Below, in pieces: positions 8,614 to 18,612 of a stretch of 64,000 nt of DNA (position 1 is the first letter of the stretch; each line of letters starts with the position of its first letter). The stretch is from an uncultured Actinomycetes bacterium (GTDB taxonomy: Bacteria; Actinomycetota; Actinomycetes; Nanopelagicales; Nanopelagicaceae), in the NCBI GenBank assembly GCA_903838295.1, contig CAILXX010000001.1:186001-250000 (forward strand), given 5' to 3'. A program made the translations under genes and the position numbers. The notes beneath the pieces were generated by a model, which saw only the letters and a program-made list of their open reading frames with translations, did not search any database and had not been told where the DNA came from.

Positions 8614-9213
8614 TTAAGCGCGAATTGGCAGTGTTTTAGGCTTAAATGAAGGCGCTTTGCCCTCAAAAGCAGTTACCTCATCGATCTTTTTAAGAGTCAG
8701 GCCAATGTCGTCCAGACCCTCCATCAAGCGCCAGCGTGTGTAATCATCGATTTCAAATGCATAAGTCGCGCTTGCAACTCTTACATTCTTGGCCTCTAGG
8801 TCCACTGTTATAGCGACCGCTGGATCTACCTCTACTGCATCCCAGATCATCTCCACTTGGTCTTGTGGCAATACAACTGTTAGAAGACCTGCCTTCTGCG
8901 AATTCCCACGGAAGATGTCGGCAAATCGGCTAGAGATAACCACTTTAAAGCCATAATTCTGAAGGGCCCACACCGCGTGTTCTCGGGAAGATCCTGTGCC
9001 GAAATCGACCCCGGCAATCAACACCGTTGCATCTTTGTATTGCGGCTTGTTGAGAACAAACTCTGGATCATTACGCCACGCAGCAAATAATCCATCTTCG
9101 AAACCACTCTTTGTGACTCGCTTGAGATAAACAGCCGGGATGATCTGATCGGTATCCACATTTGATCGGCGAAGTGGCAATCCACTGCCCGTATGCGAAA
9201 TAAATTTATCCAT
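8614..9213 (-). CDS. leuD: 3-isopropylmalate dehydratase small subunit
   Basis: The 199-aa subunit pairs with LeuC to isomerise 2- to 3-isopropylmalate in leucine synthesis. It has the N-terminal [13 protein letters not shown] motif and the swivelling-domain [11 protein letters not shown] substrate loop. It starts 12 bases after the leuC stop on the same strand. It is the last gene of the unit, followed by an inverted repeat. Confidence 0.96.
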   Translation of the reverse strand: MDKFISHTGSGLPLRRSNVDTDQIIPAVYLKRVTKSGFEDGLFAAWRNDPEFVLNKPQYKDATVLIAGVDFGTGSSREHAVWALQNYGFKVVISSRFADIFRGNSQKAGLLTVVLPQDQVEMIWDAVEVDPAVAITVDLEAKNVRVASATYAFEIDDYTRWRLMEGLDDIGLTLKKIDEVTAFEGKAPSFKPKTLPIRA

Positions 9214-9224
9214 TGTCCGCTCCC

Positions 9225-10622
9225 TTACAAATCTGCCGGTGATGAAAGTGTTCCGCGTATTGCAGTTGCGGCAGCGACTAGTGGGCTGACCAGATGAGTT
9301 CGACCACCTTTACCTTGCCGTCCTTCAAAGTTTCGGTTCGACGTTGAAGCAGATCGTTCTCCAACCGCAAGTTGATCTGGATTCATACCGAGACACATCG
9401 AGCAGCCGGCATTTCGCCATTCGGCTCCAGCATCCAAAAATACTTTGTCTAGCCCTTCGGTCTCTGCCTGAAGGCGAACGCGCGCTGACCCAGGAACCAC
9501 CAACATCCGAACTGAATTCGAAATCTTCTTTCCCTTGAGAATTGAAGCTGCAGCTCGCAAATCTTCAATTCGCCCGTTGGTGCAAGAGCCTAGGAAAATT
9601 GTGTCGACTTTAATTGATTTTAATGGGGCTCCGGCTTCAAGACCCATGTAGGTAAGGGCTCGTTCTGCTGCGCCTCGCTCTTCTGGATCTGAGTAATCGG
9701 AAGGAACCGGGACGCTTGCATTTAGTGGTGCACCTTGTGCCGGATTCGTACCCCATGTAACGAAAGGTGCGAGTTCTTCGGCTTTCAGGAAGATCTCGGT
9801 ATCAAATTTTGCATCGTCATCTGTCCGAAGTGTCTTCCAATATGCAAGGGCAGCATCCCAATCAGCACCAATTGGTGCATGAGGCTTATTCTTAACATAT
9901 TCAAATGTGGTTTCATCCGGAGCAATAATTCCTGCACGCGCACCAGCTTCGATCGACATGTTGCAAATCGTCATGCGACCTTCCATTGAAAGTGCACGAA
10001 TTGCTGAACCGCGATATTCAAGGACATAGCCCTGTCCGCCGCCTGTTCCAATTTTTGCAATAATCGCCAAGATAACATCTTTTGCAGTAACACCAACAGG
10101 AAGAACACCATCCACGTTGATCGCCATTGTCTTAGGACGAATCAACGGCAATGTTTGAGTAGCAAGCACATGTTCGACTTCCGACGTACCAATACCAAAA
10201 GCAAGTGCACCAAAGGCACCATGGGTGGATGTGTGCGAATCGCCACAAACAATTGTCATACCAGGTTGTGTTAAACCTAACTGAGGTCCTACAACGTGCA
10301 CAATTCCCTGTTCGGCGTCACCAAGTGAGTGAATGCGAACGCCGAACTCTTTACAGTTGGCGCGCAGGGTATCGACTTGTAGGCGTGAAACTGGGTCAGC
10401 GATTGGTTGATCAATATTTTGAGTTGGTGTGTTGTGATCTTCGGTTGCGATTGTTAAGTCCGTGCGCCGAACTTTGCGACCTGCAAGACGCAATCCATCA
10501 AAGGCCTGTGCAGAAGTTACTTCATGAATAAGGTGCAAGTCGATGTAGACGAGATCGGGTTCACCAGTTGCGCTATGAACTATGTGATCGGCCCAGATCT
10601 TCTCGGCTAAGGTCTTACCCAT
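9225..10622 (-). CDS. leuC: 3-isopropylmalate dehydratase large subunit
   Basis: The 465-aa aconitase-family subunit binds a [4Fe-4S] cluster. The [11 protein letters not shown] motif and the later GCSMCLGMN pair provide the cluster cysteines, and the [12 protein letters not shown] motif is present. The start is set at the ATG at 10622 ([10 protein letters not shown]), because AAGGAG sits eight bases upstream and family members begin here. A longer in-frame start at 10682 would run through the operator. The gene is divergent from the IclR regulator, the normal actinobacterial arrangement. Confidence 0.95.
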   Translation of the reverse strand: MGKTLAEKIWADHIVHSATGEPDLVYIDLHLIHEVTSAQAFDGLRLAGRKVRRTDLTIATEDHNTPTQNIDQPIADPVSRLQVDTLRANCKEFGVRIHSLGDAEQGIVHVVGPQLGLTQPGMTIVCGDSHTSTHGAFGALAFGIGTSEVEHVLATQTLPLIRPKTMAINVDGVLPVGVTAKDVILAIIAKIGTGGGQGYVLEYRGSAIRALSMEGRMTICNMSIEAGARAGIIAPDETTFEYVKNKPHAPIGADWDAALAYWKTLRTDDDAKFDTEIFLKAEELAPFVTWGTNPAQGAPLNASVPVPSDYSDPEERGAAERALTYMGLEAGAPLKSIKVDTIFLGSCTNGRIEDLRAAASILKGKKISNSVRMLVVPGSARVRLQAETEGLDKVFLDAGAEWRNAGCSMCLGMNPDQLAVGERSASTSNRNFEGRQGKGGRTHLVSPLVAAATAIRGTLSSPADL

Positions 10623-10656
10623 AAAATTCTCCTTAAAGACACGTATCTCACCAGAC

Positions 10657-10692
10657 TTGCATCTCATAGTCTGAGATGGCATTATCAGAGTG
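10657..10692 (+). promoter_or_regulatory. ndgR promoter and shared operator with leuC
   Basis: TTGCAT (10657-10662) and CATTAT (10680-10685) form -35 and -10 boxes with a 17-base spacer, placing transcription start near 10692, the GTG of ndgR. A perfect inverted repeat CATCTCA-N5-TGAGATG fills 10660-10678, between the boxes. The same DNA read on the other strand offers ATAATG as part of a leuC -10. An IclR dimer bound here should control both genes. Binding is inferred from position and symmetry. Confidence 0.6.
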
Positions 10693-11411
10693 TGGACACT
10701 AAGAATAGCGGAGTCGGAGTATTAGACAAATCCGTGCGCATCCTTGCCTGCCTAGAGGCTGGTCCCCACTCACTTTCTGAACTTGTATCTGCCACTGGTA
10801 TTGCTCGCCCTACGGCACACAGGTTGGCTGTCGCATTGGAATTCCACCGTTTAGTAACCCGTGATTTGGTGGGTCGCTTTGTACTGGGTGCTCGGGCTGC
10901 AGAACTAGCTTCTGCAGCAGGTGAAGATCGTCTCCTATCGGTGGCATCTCCTGCCCTGTCGGCTCTGCGCGACGCGAGCGGAGAAAGTGCGCAACTTTAT
11001 CGTCGCCAAGGCGACCAACGAATATGTGTAGCCACCGCCGAACGACTCTCTGGATTACGAGATTCTGTACCTGTTGGCACGGTTCTAACCATGCAGGCTG
11101 GATCTGCCGCACAGGTGCTCCTCGCCTGGGAAGAGCCCGACAAATTGCACCGAGGATTAGCAAACGCAAAATTTACCGCAGCCTCTCTATCTGCTGTGCG
11201 TCGTCGCGGGTGGGCACAATCGGTAGGAGAAAGAGAAGCTGGCGTAGCCTCAGTTTCGGCGCCGGTTCGAGGCCCAAATAACAAAGTTATCGCAGCCGTC
11301 AGCATCAGTGGCCCAATGGAACGCCTTGGTCGTCAACCTGGTCGAGCGCACGCGGCTCAAGTTATGGCAACGGCCGCTCGGTTAAGTGAATATCTGATCC
11401 AGAGTAAATGA
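10692..11411 (+). CDS. ndgR: IclR-family regulator, NdgR/LtbR type
   Basis: The 239-aa protein has an N-terminal winged helix-turn-helix (about 10-60, with [18 protein letters not shown] as recognition part) and an IclR effector domain behind it. Orthologues next to leuCD in actinobacteria (NdgR in Streptomyces, LtbR in Corynebacterium) regulate leucine synthesis. The GTG start lies about seven bases after the putative -10, so translation may be leaderless. Its stop overlaps the next ATG (ATGA), coupling it to the wall hydrolase at 11408. Confidence 0.88.
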   Translation: MDTKNSGVGVLDKSVRILACLEAGPHSLSELVSATGIARPTAHRLAVALEFHRLVTRDLVGRFVLGARAAELASAAGEDRLLSVASPALSALRDASGESAQLYRRQGDQRICVATAERLSGLRDSVPVGTVLTMQAGSAAQVLLAWEEPDKLHRGLANAKFTAASLSAVRRRGWAQSVGEREAGVASVSAPVRGPNNKVIAAVSISGPMERLGRQPGRAHAAQVMATAARLSEYLIQSK

Positions 11412-12340
11412 AGGTACGTTCCGTACTGGTTGCAAGCTTGCTCTTTCCGCTACTTATTTTAATTACACCCCTGAGTAGAGCGGAGAGTCTTGCTGACCTG
11501 ACTCCACAGGGTCCCGGAAATCACATTTTGGGGCTTGATATAAGTCGATATCAGCACAGCAAGAGTAAGCCGATTAATTTTGCTGCGATGTACGAATCTG
11601 GCGTACGGTTTTTATGGATCAACGGCGGAAACACTTTAGCCGCACCAGATGAATTGGCCTTTAAATATTACAGATCTGACCGAATCGGTGCACAACAGAA
11701 TAATATTTTTACCGGTTTTTACTACTACGTTCATCTACCCAATACCGTGAAGAAATCTGTCATAGTTGCCAATGCTCGAAATCAAGCAAATAAAGTGCTG
11801 GCTCGCATCAATTCACAAGGTGGGCTAAATCAGCTGGATCTGCCTGTAGCTATTGATCTCGAACGGACTTGTACCCAAGAAGGAAAACACCATTTTTGCA
11901 CTCACCATATGTCAAAGAAAAATATTTCCATATGGTTGCAAACATGGCTCAAGACGGTTGAGGGTGGAACAGGACGAGCACCAATTATCTATTCGTATTT
12001 ATCATTTCTTGGCGCGAGCATCGGTAATTTTCCTGGACTGGCCGACTATCCTGCTTGGGTTGCAACGGCGCGCATAAATCCTAAGACATCGCAACCAACA
12101 CTCCCCCACGGAAAATGCAGTTCTAATGTGTGGACTACTGCAGGCTGTCACCTTCACTGGACCTTTTGGCAATATTCATCTGGCGGTATTGGTGCGAGGT
12201 ATGGACTTCAATCAGGCCCCGTTGACATGGATATCTTCAATGGCGATTCCGCTCAATTTTTATCACTCACCACATATCCACAGACTCCAACGGCCCCAGA
12301 AGGCCCAATACCGGCCGCAACTCCAGTTCCAACGAGTTAG
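11408..12340 (+). CDS. Secreted GH25-type lysozyme-like protein
   Basis: The 310-aa protein has a signal peptide (charged MKVR, then a hydrophobic stretch to about residue 25) and a glycoside hydrolase family 25 barrel. DISRYQH at 44-50 supplies the first catalytic-site Asp and AIDLE at 148-152 supplies Asp150 and Glu152. Such enzymes cut the N-acetylmuramic acid beta-1,4 bonds of peptidoglycan. The C terminus is Pro/Thr/Ala-rich. A second copy lies at 49378. Its overlap with ndgR is probably incidental to function. Confidence 0.82.
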   Translation: MKVRSVLVASLLFPLLILITPLSRAESLADLTPQGPGNHILGLDISRYQHSKSKPINFAAMYESGVRFLWINGGNTLAAPDELAFKYYRSDRIGAQQNNIFTGFYYYVHLPNTVKKSVIVANARNQANKVLARINSQGGLNQLDLPVAIDLERTCTQEGKHHFCTHHMSKKNISIWLQTWLKTVEGGTGRAPIIYSYLSFLGASIGNFPGLADYPAWVATARINPKTSQPTLPHGKCSSNVWTTAGCHLHWTFWQYSSGGIGARYGLQSGPVDMDIFNGDSAQFLSLTTYPQTPTAPEGPIPAATPVPTS

Positions 12341-12381
12341 CCCATTTGAGCCCTCAAGTTACGACACGGTAACCTTAGAAA

Positions 12382-13413
12382 ATGAAGCACAGCGTGCGTG
12401 TACGTCAAATATTAGGAAGGACTCTAATACTTGTCGCCATCACCGCTCTGGCCGGCGCACAGATGCCCGCGGCAAGAGCTGCTCAATCGATTGCTGCTGT
12501 ACAAGCGCAGGTCATTTCTTTACAAATTCAAGCGTCTGCAATTGCTGAAGCTGCTCAGCAGTCCCAGGTCGACCTAATCAATTTAACTCGCTCGTTAAAT
12601 TCCGTCCAGCAACAAGATGGCGTGCAAACTGCAAGCCTCAACGCACTTAAGAAATCGATCGGATCCATCGCTGCCGAGCAATATAAAAATGGATTCATGG
12701 GTCAAGGGATGACCTTGATGTTCTCCTCTAACCCCACTCAATATCTCAATAGCGCACAGTCGTTAAGCGTTGTCGAAACGCAGAATGCGATAAAGATGCG
12801 AAAATTTGCGGCCGCCGATATTCGACTGAAGAGCACTGCTATCACGTTGAATCAGAAGGTGGCCTTAGTGGCGGCAGCAAAAGCAAAATATGTTGCTCAA
12901 GAGATCGCTGCACAAACAAAATTGAAAGAGACTCAAAAAATTCTTTCTAATTTAACAGCTGCCGAACGCGCCAGACTCGCCGCGCTCCAAGCCTCTTCAG
13001 ATAGCGCCTATCAAAAGAAATCCTTGGCTTTGGCTAAAAATGGAGTTGCAGTCACCGGCGCAGAAGGCATTGCGCTTAAGTACGCACTCCGACAAATGGG
13101 TTCTCGATATATGTTTGGTGCTGCAGGCATGGTCTTCTGGGATTGTTCTGGACTCACAATGCGGGCACTTGCGGCAGCCGGAATTTCTGTGCCTCATTCT
13201 GCTTCGGCACAATCTCAATACGGAAAATATGTTCCCTTAAACAAGGTTAAGCCTGGGGACCTTGTCTTTTTCGGCCGTCCAATTTCCCACGTCGGAATTT
13301 ATTTTGGAAGTGGAAAGATGATTGATGCCCCACATTCTGGTGCTCGAGTTCGTATCGAAGATTTTGGCTCTTGGTTTGGTGGCGAGAAGTTTGTGGCGGT
13401 ACGCCGTTTCTAA
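12382..13413 (+). CDS. Secreted NlpC/P60 peptidoglycan endopeptidase with coiled coil
   Basis: The 343-aa protein has a signal peptide (hydrophobic 13-33), a long helical coiled-coil region at about 35-210, and a C-terminal NlpC/P60 domain with Cys255 in WDCSGL and His303 in SHVGIY. The layout is that of RipA/CwlO-type hydrolases that cut stem peptides during division or growth and are held inactive by the coiled coil. It follows the GH25 gene by 41 bases, so the two may act together. Confidence 0.88.
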   Translation: MKHSVRVRQILGRTLILVAITALAGAQMPAARAAQSIAAVQAQVISLQIQASAIAEAAQQSQVDLINLTRSLNSVQQQDGVQTASLNALKKSIGSIAAEQYKNGFMGQGMTLMFSSNPTQYLNSAQSLSVVETQNAIKMRKFAAADIRLKSTAITLNQKVALVAAAKAKYVAQEIAAQTKLKETQKILSNLTAAERARLAALQASSDSAYQKKSLALAKNGVAVTGAEGIALKYALRQMGSRYMFGAAGMVFWDCSGLTMRALAAAGISVPHSASAQSQYGKYVPLNKVKPGDLVFFGRPISHVGIYFGSGKMIDAPHSGARVRIEDFGSWFGGEKFVAVRRF

Positions 13414-13456
13414 TTGGATATTCCATGTTGAATATTTCATGGGTTTTGCGCGGAAG

Positions 13457-13532
13457 TGGTAGCCCCGAAGGGATTCGAACCCTCGTAGCTGACTTGAGAA
13501 GCCAGAGTCCTAGGCCACTAGACGACGGGGCC
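13457..13532 (-). tRNA. tRNA-Glu (CTC)
   Basis: Read on the minus strand, the cloverleaf runs from GGCCCCG at 13532 to a genome-encoded CCA ending at 13457. The anticodon arm is CTGGC-TTCTCAA-GTCAG, giving anticodon CTC. The T arm has GGTTCGAATCC. The 76-base length is normal. It lies beside tRNA-Gln and gltX. Confidence 0.93.
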
Positions 13533-13597
13533 GCGCTTTTTCATCTCGAACTATGTACTTGTGCGGTTGCTTGCACAACCGTTACTACGTTACTGCG

Positions 13598-13669
13598 CTG
13601 GGGTACCAGGACTCGAACCTAGACTCGCTGAACCAGAATCAGAAGGGCTGCCAATTACCCCATACCCCA
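13598..13669 (-). tRNA. tRNA-Gln (CTG)
   Basis: The acceptor arms TGGGGTA and TACCCCA pair fully. The anticodon loop TTCTGGT gives CTG, and the T arm GGTTCGAGTCC is standard. CCA is not encoded, unlike in the neighbouring tRNA-Glu. It starts 34 bases downstream of gltX. Actinobacteria commonly charge this tRNA with Glu by GluRS before amidation. Confidence 0.92.
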
Positions 13670-13703
13670 AGGCCTTGCGGGCCAGAGGATAAGGATACCG
13701 TGT

Positions 13704-15167
13704 TCAGAGGGCTGCTTTAATCCGTTCGAGCGAACGCTCTCTACCCAGTAATTCCATTGATTCGAAGAGCGGTGGAGAGATATGACTTCCTGTCACTGCT
13801 ATCCGAACCGCACCAAAAGCTATGCGGGGCTTGAGCCCCAGCCCTTCAATAAGTGCGACCCTTAAAACACTTTCGATCGATTCGTGTGACCAATCAGAGA
13901 CTCCACTCAAAGCATCCAAGGCTGACTGCAAAACCTTTTTACTCTGCTCATCTTGAATCTTCGTTTGTGAATCTGGCTCAACCGAAAAATTAGTAACAAA
14001 GAGGAATTTAAGCATTAAAGGAATTTCGGAGAGCGTCGCAATGCGCTCTTGAATGATCGGTAAAGCACGCTTCACTAAATCGGCTTCGGCAACGGTACCC
14101 GTTATTACCTCGGCGCGCTGCAGGAAGGGCAGAGCCCGGCTATAAAATTCATCAAGTGTCAGGGAACGAATCTTGTCACCGTTAATAGCCTCTAGTTTTT
14201 TCATATCAAATCGTGCCGGACTTGAATGAACTCTCTCCACGGTGAAAAGTTCAGTCAATTCCTTCATTGAGACATCTTCGCGATCCTCACCAGGAGACCA
14301 GCCAAGCAGGGCCAAGTAATTACAGATTGCTTCTGGTAAATATCCAGCATCTCGGTACCAAGCTATGGAGACTTCGCCGTTGCGCTTTGAAAGTTTTGTA
14401 TTGTCCTGACCCATCACGAATGGTAAGTGAGCAAAGAGCGGATACTCATCGGGTGTAACACCCATGGCTTGATACACCCTGATTTGGCGTGGAGTGGACG
14501 AGAGTAAATCTTCGCCGCGCAACACGTGAGTGACCTTCATCATCACATCATCAACCGCCACAGCCAAGGTATATAACGGCGAACCATCGGCACGAACCAA
14601 GACAAAATCAGGCACGAAGTCGTGCTCAAAACTCACATCTCCACGAATCAAGTCGGTAAATGTGGTCGATCCTTCAGGCATCCGCATCCGAACTACCGGT
14701 TTGCGGCCTTCTGCTTCATAAACGGCAATAGCTTCTGCCGATAAATTGCGACATTTACCGTCATAGCCTGGAGCGACATTTGCAGAGCGTTGAGCTTCTC
14801 GAACCGCTTCTAGTTCGGCTGCGGAGCAATAGCAATGGTATGCATCTCCTTGAGCTAAAAACTTCGTAGCCCACTCTGCATAAATTTCTAACCTTTGCGA
14901 TTGTAAATAAGGACCATAGGGGCCACCAACTTCTGGACCTTCATCCCACTGCAAACCTAGCCAGCGCAACGTGTCTATTGCCGCCGCAATATATTCATCC
15001 GTAACCCGTTCGCGATCGGTATCTTCGATACGAAAGATAAATTTTCCGCCGGTATGTCGCGCATAAGCCCAATCGAACAAAGCAGTCCGGATATTTCCCA
15101 CATGAAGATCACCCGTCGGAGAAGGTGCAAAACGAACCCGAACTTCTCGCTGAGAACTATTTGGCAC
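13704..15167 (-). CDS. gltX: Glutamyl-tRNA synthetase
   Basis: The 487-aa class I synthetase shows the HIGH-type PSPTGDLHVGN motif near the N terminus and the KMSKS-type TKLSKRNG motif in the middle. It attaches Glu to tRNA-Glu and, in organisms without GlnRS, also to tRNA-Gln. Both substrate tRNAs are encoded directly downstream. The start is a GTG that overlaps the end of the FAH-family gene by 11 bases. Confidence 0.96.
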   Translation of the reverse strand: MPNSSQREVRVRFAPSPTGDLHVGNIRTALFDWAYARHTGGKFIFRIEDTDRERVTDEYIAAAIDTLRWLGLQWDEGPEVGGPYGPYLQSQRLEIYAEWATKFLAQGDAYHCYCSAAELEAVREAQRSANVAPGYDGKCRNLSAEAIAVYEAEGRKPVVRMRMPEGSTTFTDLIRGDVSFEHDFVPDFVLVRADGSPLYTLAVAVDDVMMKVTHVLRGEDLLSSTPRQIRVYQAMGVTPDEYPLFAHLPFVMGQDNTKLSKRNGEVSIAWYRDAGYLPEAICNYLALLGWSPGEDREDVSMKELTELFTVERVHSSPARFDMKKLEAINGDKIRSLTLDEFYSRALPFLQRAEVITGTVAEADLVKRALPIIQERIATLSEIPLMLKFLFVTNFSVEPDSQTKIQDEQSKKVLQSALDALSGVSDWSHESIESVLRVALIEGLGLKPRIAFGAVRIAVTGSHISPPLFESMELLGRERSLERIKAAL

Positions 15168-15948
15168 GAGCGCTCACTCGGTTCTTTAAAGTTCCTATAC
15201 CTTCTATGGTGATAGCGCATTCGGCGCCAGCAGCCATCGGGCCAATTCCTGCTGGCGTGCCAGTCAAAATGACATCACCAGGTAGAAGTGTCATGACCTG
15301 CGTAACAAATGAGATTATTTCTGGGATCTTAAATATCATAGATGAGATGGGTTCATTCTGTTTCGTTTCACCATCAACAGTTGTTGATAAATTCTGAGCA
15401 CCAGGAATAAAATCGGTTTCGATCCAAGGACCAATTGGGCAAAAAGTATCAAACCCCTTGGCGCGGGTCCATTGACCATCTTTTTTCTGCACATCACGGG
15501 CTGTTACATCATTAGCGATGGTGTATCCAAAAATAACATCAGCATATTTTTCTGCCGGAACATCTTTGCAAATTCTTCCAATTACTATGGCAAGCTCTCC
15601 TTCAAAGTCCACTCGCTCTGACATCCGAGGCCACTGAATGATGTCGTTGGGACCAATTACAGAAGTATTTGGTTTAAGAAAAATAACTGGTTCTTCGGGG
15701 ACTTCCGAGTTCATTTCTGCGGCATGATCCGCGTAATTTTTGCCAATACAGACAACCTTGCTCCGCGGAAGTACGGGAGCCAATACCTTCACATCTTTTA
15801 GCGGCACCACCGTCTCGGTTGGGATATATCCCGAATAAAGAGGATCGCCCTTAAGCACGAGAAGCTCATCTTTATCGTTGAGCACTCCAAAATGAGGATC
15901 TGTGCCTATGCCGACTGATTCATTCGGCGTAAATCGAACAATACGCAT
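15157..15948 (-). CDS. Fumarylacetoacetate hydrolase family protein
   Basis: The 263-aa protein has a short N-terminal domain and the FAH catalytic fold, with CIGKNYADHAAEM, the metal-binding VDFEGELAIVIG segment and the C-terminal GDVILTGTPAGIG loop. Family members hydrolyse or decarboxylate 2-oxo acids such as acylpyruvates. The place just before gltX is conserved in actinobacteria (for example in Mycobacterium). The substrate is unknown. Confidence 0.85.
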   Translation of the reverse strand: MRIVRFTPNESVGIGTDPHFGVLNDKDELLVLKGDPLYSGYIPTETVVPLKDVKVLAPVLPRSKVVCIGKNYADHAAEMNSEVPEEPVIFLKPNTSVIGPNDIIQWPRMSERVDFEGELAIVIGRICKDVPAEKYADVIFGYTIANDVTARDVQKKDGQWTRAKGFDTFCPIGPWIETDFIPGAQNLSTTVDGETKQNEPISSMIFKIPEIISFVTQVMTLLPGDVILTGTPAGIGPMAAGAECAITIEGIGTLKNRVSARAK

Positions 15949-15965
15949 CCGTGAAGTCTATCTTG

Positions 15966-16832
15966 TTATTCGACTGCGCCTTCATCAACCGTTGGGGCGA
16001 ACCTTGTTGCAAGAACTGTTGCAATTCTATGACGCCGCCCAACGGGACGCTCAGCCACCAAATGCCATCCAGCCAGGGTTATCTCACTACCTGGAATTGG
16101 AACACGTCCCAATTCTTTTGCCAATAAGCCGCCAACGCTATCGACGTCTTCGCGCATTTCTGGATCGAGCGTGATCTTAAAAGCATCCTCAAAATCATCA
16201 ATATTCAATCGAGCTAATACGCGTGCTTTATCCTCACTTAGCCATTCCACTTCTTCGGCTTCATCGTCGTATTCATCAGCTATCTCACCAACGATCTCTT
16301 CCAAAATATCTTCAATAGTGATCAGCCCTGCAGTCCCACCGTACTCATCAATTACTACCGCCATATGAATTTGGTCGCGTTGCATCTCCTTCAGCAAATC
16401 TGCTGCGGTCTTGTTCTCTGGAACAAATGTTGCCGGGCGCAAGTGTTCTCGGACGGTCTCACTATGCTCTGATTCGTGATGTTCGTGAACCCGACGAGCT
16501 AAATCTTTAACGTATGCGATACCCAGGACATCATCGAGATTCTCCGAAATAACCGGGATGCGCGTATATCCCGAACGAAGTGCAAGTGAAAGTGCTTGCC
16601 GAAGCGTTCTACTCCCTTCGATCCACACGATATCTGTCCGCGGAACCATTAGCTCGCGAACTAATGTTTCACCTAAATCCAGAACTGACTGCATCATCTC
16701 TCGTTGTGATTCAGCGATAATCCGTCGTTCACTTGCCTGATCGACCAACTTACGAAGATCAGACTCGTCGGAGAAAATTGTCGGCAAAACAATCCCATAT
16801 TTCTTCAATCGTCTCAGTAGCTTGTCAAGCAT
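15966..16832 (-). CDS. CorC/HlyC-family CBS-domain protein
   Basis: The 288-aa protein carries the MVPRTDIVWI entry to a pair of CBS domains (about 65-195) and a C-terminal transporter-associated domain. It lacks the N-terminal DUF21 membrane part found in many actinobacterial relatives and so resembles the short CorC form linked to Mg/Co homeostasis. The ATG at 16832 overlaps the ybeY stop by one base (TAATG). A GTG five codons upstream is less likely. Confidence 0.82.
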   Translation of the reverse strand: MLDKLLRRLKKYGIVLPTIFSDESDLRKLVDQASERRIIAESQREMMQSVLDLGETLVRELMVPRTDIVWIEGSRTLRQALSLALRSGYTRIPVISENLDDVLGIAYVKDLARRVHEHHESEHSETVREHLRPATFVPENKTAADLLKEMQRDQIHMAVVIDEYGGTAGLITIEDILEEIVGEIADEYDDEAEEVEWLSEDKARVLARLNIDDFEDAFKITLDPEMREDVDSVGGLLAKELGRVPIPGSEITLAGWHLVAERPVGRRHRIATVLATRFAPTVDEGAVE

Positions 16833-17260
16833 TAAGAGGCCTGCCACTCATGCAAAATTGCTTCCTGAAGATCAAACATGATTCGTTCTTCCTGAGCTTC
16901 GGCATGGTCATAACCCAAGCAGTGCAAGACGCCATGAACTGTAAGCAGATGAAGTTCGGCCGCTAGAGTGAGCTTGGCCTGCTTCTCTGCAAATTGTGGG
17001 CACAAAACTATATCGCCGACGATTCCAGGATCCGGGCTATGCGGTCTCATTTCATCCATCGGAAAAGAGAGCACGTCAGTAGGACCTTTCAACTCCATCC
17101 ACTCTTCGTGCAATTCTGACATTCGGTCTTCATCGACAATAGATATAGCTAGATCACAATCAGGATGGAGTCCCATTTTTCTCATCGTGAATTGTGCGAC
17201 GCTAATGATTTCTTCTTCATCAACAACATAACCAGACTCATTAGAGAGTTCTATATTCAT
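16832..17260 (-). CDS. ybeY: rRNA maturation endoribonuclease YbeY
   Basis: The 142-aa metalloprotein has the signature zinc site HGVLHCLGYDH (His109, His113, His119). It takes part in 16S rRNA 3' maturation and ribosome quality control. It overlaps phoH upstream by four bases and the CorC gene downstream by one base, the conserved phoH-ybeY-corC order. Confidence 0.94.
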   Translation of the reverse strand: MNIELSNESGYVVDEEEIISVAQFTMRKMGLHPDCDLAISIVDEDRMSELHEEWMELKGPTDVLSFPMDEMRPHSPDPGIVGDIVLCPQFAEKQAKLTLAAELHLLTVHGVLHCLGYDHAEAQEERIMFDLQEAILHEWQAS

Positions 17261-18255
17261 GATTGAGAGCGCAGTGGCCTAAATGCCGTTGGTCGTTCTG
17301 CATCCCAACGTCCATAAGCACTAACTATGTCTCCTACGAGTCGGTTTCTCACGACATCTTCTGCGGTTAATTGCATGAAGCAAATATCATCTACTCCATC
17401 CAAAATTTCACCGACAATTCGTAGGCCAGACTGAGTCCCACTTGGTAAATCAACTTGAGTGACGTCACCAGTGATCACCATTTTTGAACCAAAACCTAAT
17501 CGAGTCAGAAACATCTTCATCTGTTCTGCTGAGGTATTTTGCGCTTCATCCAAGATAATAAATGAGTCATTGAGTGTTCGTCCGCGCATATAAGCCAATG
17601 GCGCAATTTCGATGATGCCTGACTGCATCAATCGTGGAATCGATTCTTGATCAATCATGTCATGTAAGGCATCAAATAATGGTCGTAGATAAGGATCAAT
17701 CTTCTCCTGCAGAGTCCCCGGTAAGAAACCTAATCGCTCCCCTGCTTCTACGGCGGGGCGAGTCAAAATAATTCGATTAACTTCTTTAGCCTGAAGTGAT
17801 TGAATCGCCTTTGCCATAGCAAGGTATGTTTTTCCGGTACCAGCTGGTCCTACTCCAAAGGTAATCGTGTTCTCGTCTATAGCCTCTACATAACGCTTCT
17901 GATTAGCGGTCTTAGGACGAATTGTCTTGCCACGGTTACTCAAAATATTTAAAGATAAAACTTCTGCAGGGTGATCTACCGGCACATGCTTCACCATGCT
18001 AATTGCGTGATGAATGGAATCAGTATTTAGCGATTGACCAGCACGGATCAAGACGAGGAGTTCTTTAATCAGGAGTTCGCATTGAGATGCTTGCTCAGGG
18101 TCACCCTTAACAAAGATTTCATTTCCCCGAAAGGTAATTCTTAGATCTGGAAAGGTGCTTTCGAACAAACTCAAATAAGCGTCATGTGGTCCAGTCAGCG
18201 CAACCATCGGTATGGCGGCCGGGACGGTAATTAAAGGAATCTCCATTAAGCCCAA
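17257..18255 (-). CDS. phoH: PhoH-like ATPase
   Basis: The 332-aa protein has a Walker A GPAGTGKT at 136-143 and a Walker B FIILDEAQN near 222-230, with an N-terminal KH-like segment (about 30-80). PhoH-like proteins are RNA-associated P-loop ATPases of uncertain precise role. The tight coupling to ybeY supports a role in RNA handling. Confidence 0.9.
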   Translation of the reverse strand: MGLMEIPLITVPAAIPMVALTGPHDAYLSLFESTFPDLRITFRGNEIFVKGDPEQASQCELLIKELLVLIRAGQSLNTDSIHHAISMVKHVPVDHPAEVLSLNILSNRGKTIRPKTANQKRYVEAIDENTITFGVGPAGTGKTYLAMAKAIQSLQAKEVNRIILTRPAVEAGERLGFLPGTLQEKIDPYLRPLFDALHDMIDQESIPRLMQSGIIEIAPLAYMRGRTLNDSFIILDEAQNTSAEQMKMFLTRLGFGSKMVITGDVTQVDLPSGTQSGLRIVGEILDGVDDICFMQLTAEDVVRNRLVGDIVSAYGRWDAERPTAFRPLRSQS

Positions 18256-18264
18256 ATCTTACGG

Positions 18265-18597
18265 TTAACCGGGTGGCCAGGCGAATGCTCGCCCGCCCAA
18301 GAGATGAAGATGCGCGTGAAAGACGCTCTGACCAGCGCTTGCGCCGGTGTTGAATGTCATCCGATAGCCATCCAAACCCCGCTCTGCCGCAATTTTCTTG
18401 GCAACCGTAAAGAGCTCTGCAAAAGTCGTTGAGTCGGCACTGGCAGCTTCGGCGGCATTTTCGTAATGTGCCTTTGGAATTATTAGGACATGAGTTGGAG
18501 CTTGTGGCTCTAAATCATTGAAAGCGACCACAGTCGGGGACTCATAGAGTAATTCTGCCGAGATCTGGCCGGAGGCAATCTTGCAAAATATGCACAT
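18265..18597 (-). CDS. HIT-family nucleotide-binding protein
   Basis: The 110-aa protein starts MCIFCKI and carries the histidine triad H94-x-H96-x-H98 in FHAHLHLLGG. HIT proteins hydrolyse nucleoside phosphoramidates or dinucleotides. It lies between rsmE and phoH, the usual actinobacterial order, nine bases before phoH. Confidence 0.9.
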   Translation of the reverse strand: MCIFCKIASGQISAELLYESPTVVAFNDLEPQAPTHVLIIPKAHYENAAEAASADSTTFAELFTVAKKIAAERGLDGYRMTFNTGASAGQSVFHAHLHLLGGRAFAWPPG

Positions 18598-18612
18598 GAT
18601 GAGAGCCTATTC

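Noticed and set aside
10623-10682. Longer leuC start at 10682
   Set aside because: The extension crosses the operator and promoter region, and the ATG at 10622 has a strong AAGGAG.
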